DNA of 64,000 nucleotides. Source: Phaeacidiphilus oryzae TH49 (GTDB lineage Bacteria > Actinomycetota > Actinomycetes > Streptomycetales > Streptomycetaceae). Below the pieces are notes generated by a model, which worked only from the letters and a program-made list of their open reading frames with translations, had not been told where the DNA came from and did not search any database. The translations under genes and the position numbers were made by a program. Location: the NCBI RefSeq assembly GCF_000744815.1, contig NZ_JQMQ01000005.1, forward strand, positions 1,372,055-1,436,054, written 5' to 3'. Shown one piece after another: positions 62,188-64,000 of this stretch. Position 1 is the stretch's first letter, and the number at the start of each line of letters is the position of its first letter.

Positions 62188-63195
62188 ATGACCGCCGACT
62201 CCTTCGAGTTCGCCGTGCAGCACGCCCCCACCCCCTCCGCCGCCCGCCCCGTCTCCCCCGAGGAGGTGCGGAGGGTCGCCTGCGTAGGCGCCGGCGTCAT
62301 CGGCGGCGGCTGGGTCGCGCACTTCCTCGCCCGCGGCTACGACGTCACCGCCTGGGACCCGGCGCCCGACGCCGAGCAGCGGCTGCGCCGGCTGGTCGAC
62401 GCGGCCTGGCCGGCGCTCATCGAACTGGGCCTGGCCCCGGACGCCTCGAAGGACCGGCTGACCGTCACCACCACCCTCGAACAGGCCGTCGCCGAAGCCG
62501 AGTTCGTCCAGGAGAGCGCCCCCGAGCAGCTCGGCCTCAAGCGCGATCTGCTGGCCCGGCTGGACGCGGCCGTCCCGGACGGAGTGGTGATCGCCTCCTC
62601 CACCTCCGGCTACCCGATGACCGACATGCAGACCGGCGCCGGGACCCCCGGCCGGCTGGTCGTCGGCCACCCGTTCAACCCGCCGTACCTCATCCCCCTG
62701 GTCGAGGTGGTCGGCGGGGAGCGGACCGGCGCCGAGGCGGTGGAGTGGGCCTCCGCCTTCTACCGGGCCGCGGGGAAGTCGGTGATCACCATGGACCGCG
62801 AGGTCCCCGGCTTCATCGCCAACCGCCTCCAGGAGGCGCTGTGGCGGGAGGCGCTGCACATGGTCGCCAACGGCGAGGCCACCGTCCAGCAGATCGACGA
62901 CTCCATCACCGAGGGCCCGGGCCTGCGTTGGGCCACCATGGGCCCGATGCTGACCTTCGCCCTGGCGGGCGGCGAGGGCGGGATGGCGCACATGCTCGAC
63001 CACTTCGGCCCCTCCCTGAAGTCCCCGTGGACCCGCCTGGAGGCCCCGGAGCTGGACCGGGCGCTGTACGACGCGGTGGTGGCGGGCTGCGACGAGGAGG
63101 CGGCCGGCCGCAGCATCGCCGACCTGGTCGCCGAGCGCGACCGCGGCGTGATCGCCGTCCTCCGCGCCACCGGCCGCCTGGGAGCCGCCGGATGA
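62188..63195 (+). CDS. cdhA: L-carnitine dehydrogenase (3-hydroxyacyl-CoA dehydrogenase family)
   Basis: 335 aa. NAD-binding VACVGAGVIGGGWVAHFLARG (about 31-51), the family motif FVQESAPEQLGLKRDLLA, VIASSTSGYPMTDM and the catalytic-His region VVGHPFNPPYLIPLVEVVGG. It is shorter than fatty-acid-cycle FadB-type enzymes and fits stand-alone L-carnitine 3-dehydrogenases, which oxidise carnitine to 3-dehydrocarnitine. Its stop overlaps the thioesterase start (ATGA). Confidence 0.9.
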   Translation: MTADSFEFAVQHAPTPSAARPVSPEEVRRVACVGAGVIGGGWVAHFLARGYDVTAWDPAPDAEQRLRRLVDAAWPALIELGLAPDASKDRLTVTTTLEQAVAEAEFVQESAPEQLGLKRDLLARLDAAVPDGVVIASSTSGYPMTDMQTGAGTPGRLVVGHPFNPPYLIPLVEVVGGERTGAEAVEWASAFYRAAGKSVITMDREVPGFIANRLQEALWREALHMVANGEATVQQIDDSITEGPGLRWATMGPMLTFALAGGEGGMAHMLDHFGPSLKSPWTRLEAPELDRALYDAVVAGCDEEAAGRSIADLVAERDRGVIAVLRATGRLGAAG

Positions 63196-63683
63196 CCGCG
63201 CTCCCCCTCCGCCTCCCCCTCCACCGGGAGGCCGTCCGCCAGGAGTGGATCGACTACAACGGCCATCTGAGCGAGGCCTACTACGTCCTGGTCTTCGGCC
63301 ACGCCACGGACGCCCTGATGGCCGGGTGCGGTCTGGACGCCGACTACCGCGCGTCCACCGGCTGCTCGCTCTACACCGTCGAGTCCCACCTCCGCTACCT
63401 CCGCGAGGTCCCGGACGGCGCTCAACTGGCCGTCCGCACCCGCGTGTTGGCCGCGACCGCGAAGAAGGCCCACTTCACCCACGAGATGTACGTCCTCCCG
63501 GCGCCGGACGCGATGCCGCTCCCCGACGCCGCCCCCGCGGCCACCACAGAGCTCCTCACCCTCCACGTCGACCAGGCGACCTCCCGCACCGCCCCCTTCC
63601 CGGAGCGCTCCCTCGCCCGCCTCCACACCCTCACCGAGCCCCCACCGCCCTGGACCGGCCGCGCGATCTCACTCGCCGGCTGA
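63192..63683 (+). CDS. cdhB: Hotdog-fold thioesterase (betainyl-CoA thioesterase)
   Basis: 163 aa. The 4HBT active-site block is QEWIDYNGHLSEAYY (Asp21, N23, H25), followed by YTVESHLRYLREV and KAHFTHEMYV. It would hydrolyse betainyl-CoA to glycine betaine. Start ATG overlaps the dehydrogenase stop by 4 bp. With the two preceding genes it completes carnitine to glycine betaine. Confidence 0.88.
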   Translation: MTALPLRLPLHREAVRQEWIDYNGHLSEAYYVLVFGHATDALMAGCGLDADYRASTGCSLYTVESHLRYLREVPDGAQLAVRTRVLAATAKKAHFTHEMYVLPAPDAMPLPDAAPAATTELLTLHVDQATSRTAPFPERSLARLHTLTEPPPPWTGRAISLAG

Positions 63684-63724
63684 CCCGCCCCCGGGCCCGG
63701 CCTCGACCCCGCCCCCGCCGCTCA

Positions 63725-64000
63725 TCACCACGGCGGCCGTTCCCCGGAGGCCCCCTCCAGCGCGCGGGCCAACCGCGCGCCCAGCAGGGCGACGTCCTCG
63801 CGGTCGTACCCCAGGCAGGCCCGGAACTCCGCCGGCGTCCCGTACCCGCCCGGCCGGGCGAAGGCGGCGAGGGCGGCCTGGACCGCCGCCACCTCGCCGA
63901 CGGTGTACACCTCCATGCCGCGGCTGCGGATGGCCAGCCTCGCCAGCTCAAGGCGAACGCAGCCGGTGAGCCGCTGGAGCTCCGCGTCCGACCGCCGCTC
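63725..64000 (-). CDS. Hypothetical protein, N-terminus beyond window edge
   Basis: The frame is open from the right edge down to the stop at 63725, giving 91 residues of a coherent helical sequence (LQRLTGCVRLELARLAIRSR, YTVGEVAAVQAALAAFA, FRACLGYDREDVALLGARLA). An internal ATG at 63916 exists, but the upstream part reads as real protein, so the gene starts beyond 64000. Family not recognised. Confidence 0.7.
   Translation of the reverse strand, partial: ERRSDAELQRLTGCVRLELARLAIRSRGMEVYTVGEVAAVQAALAAFARPGGYGTPAEFRACLGYDREDVALLGARLARALEGASGERPPW

Overview
The window comes from the chromosome of a high-GC actinomycete, most likely a member of the Streptomycetaceae. Reasons: very strong G/C bias at third codon positions, frequent GTG/TTG starts and 4-bp ATGA/GTGA gene overlaps, an ectABCD cluster, a glp glycerol operon, a rhaI/rhaEW/rhaB set, type VII-like WXG100/DUF6571 proteins, and copies of a GCGCAGTTCCCCGCGCCCC repeat that I recall as common between Streptomyces genes. 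I saw no rRNA, tRNA, CRISPR array, transposase, integrase or phage gene. About 49 protein genes are supported, two of them cut by the window edges.

Layout. 1-4924: a two-sided cluster of secretion-substrate-like proteins (membrane-anchored protein, 747-aa DUF6571-like protein, three WXG100-like proteins, one apparently frameshifted). 4937-6426: ECF41 sigma factor coupled to its carboxymuconolactone-decarboxylase-like partner. 6568-11718: repeat-containing hypothetical, serine hydrolase, then an overlapping cyclase/ThDP-enzyme pair. 11810-13204: duplicated Imm35/papain-like protein. 13304-16812: ectDCBA, preceded by an AT-rich promoter region with a perfect Crp-type palindrome. 17270-23604: SpoIIE phosphatase, winged-helix protein, and an NCS1 permease/hydrolase/P450 operon. 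23744-27990: glpD-glpF-glpK. 28045-36757: PPOX protein, Tat-exported molybdenum hydroxylase pair, amidase, copper amine oxidase and FMN hydroxy-acid oxidase, with a large nested hairpin at the convergent junction. 36809-42036: small hypothetical, CmpX-like channel protein, FUSC exporter, racemase-fold protein, lytic transglycosylase. 42181-42670: a 123-131-bp tandem repeat array. 42821-47896: rhamnose operon with a clear promoter and paired LacI-type operators. 48190-57412: secreted BNR-repeat protein, GNAT with a coupled small ORF, fused double hydrolase with a divergent MerR regulator, MFS transporter, HSL esterase, PEP-mutase-family lyase, 3-hydroxyacid dehydrogenase. 57577-63683: LmeA-like lipoprotein, PAP2/DAG-kinase fusion, and a carnitine-degradation operon (XRE-TetR regulator, BKACE, L-carnitine dehydrogenase, thioesterase).

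How it works together. Two parts feed compatible-solute supply: ectABCD makes ectoine and hydroxyectoine, and the carnitine operon would release glycine betaine from carnitine. Glycerol, rhamnose, amine/amide and possibly N-heterocycle catabolism fill much of the rest, so this looks like a soil saprophyte's metabolic region rather than a mobile island.

The least explained items are the four-unit tandem array, the 44-bp perfect inverted repeat sharing its core, the Asp-nucleophile double hydrolase, the duplicated Imm35/papain protein, the XRE-TetR regulator whose start codon lies in a 41-bp palindrome, and the small ORF coupled to the GNAT gene.
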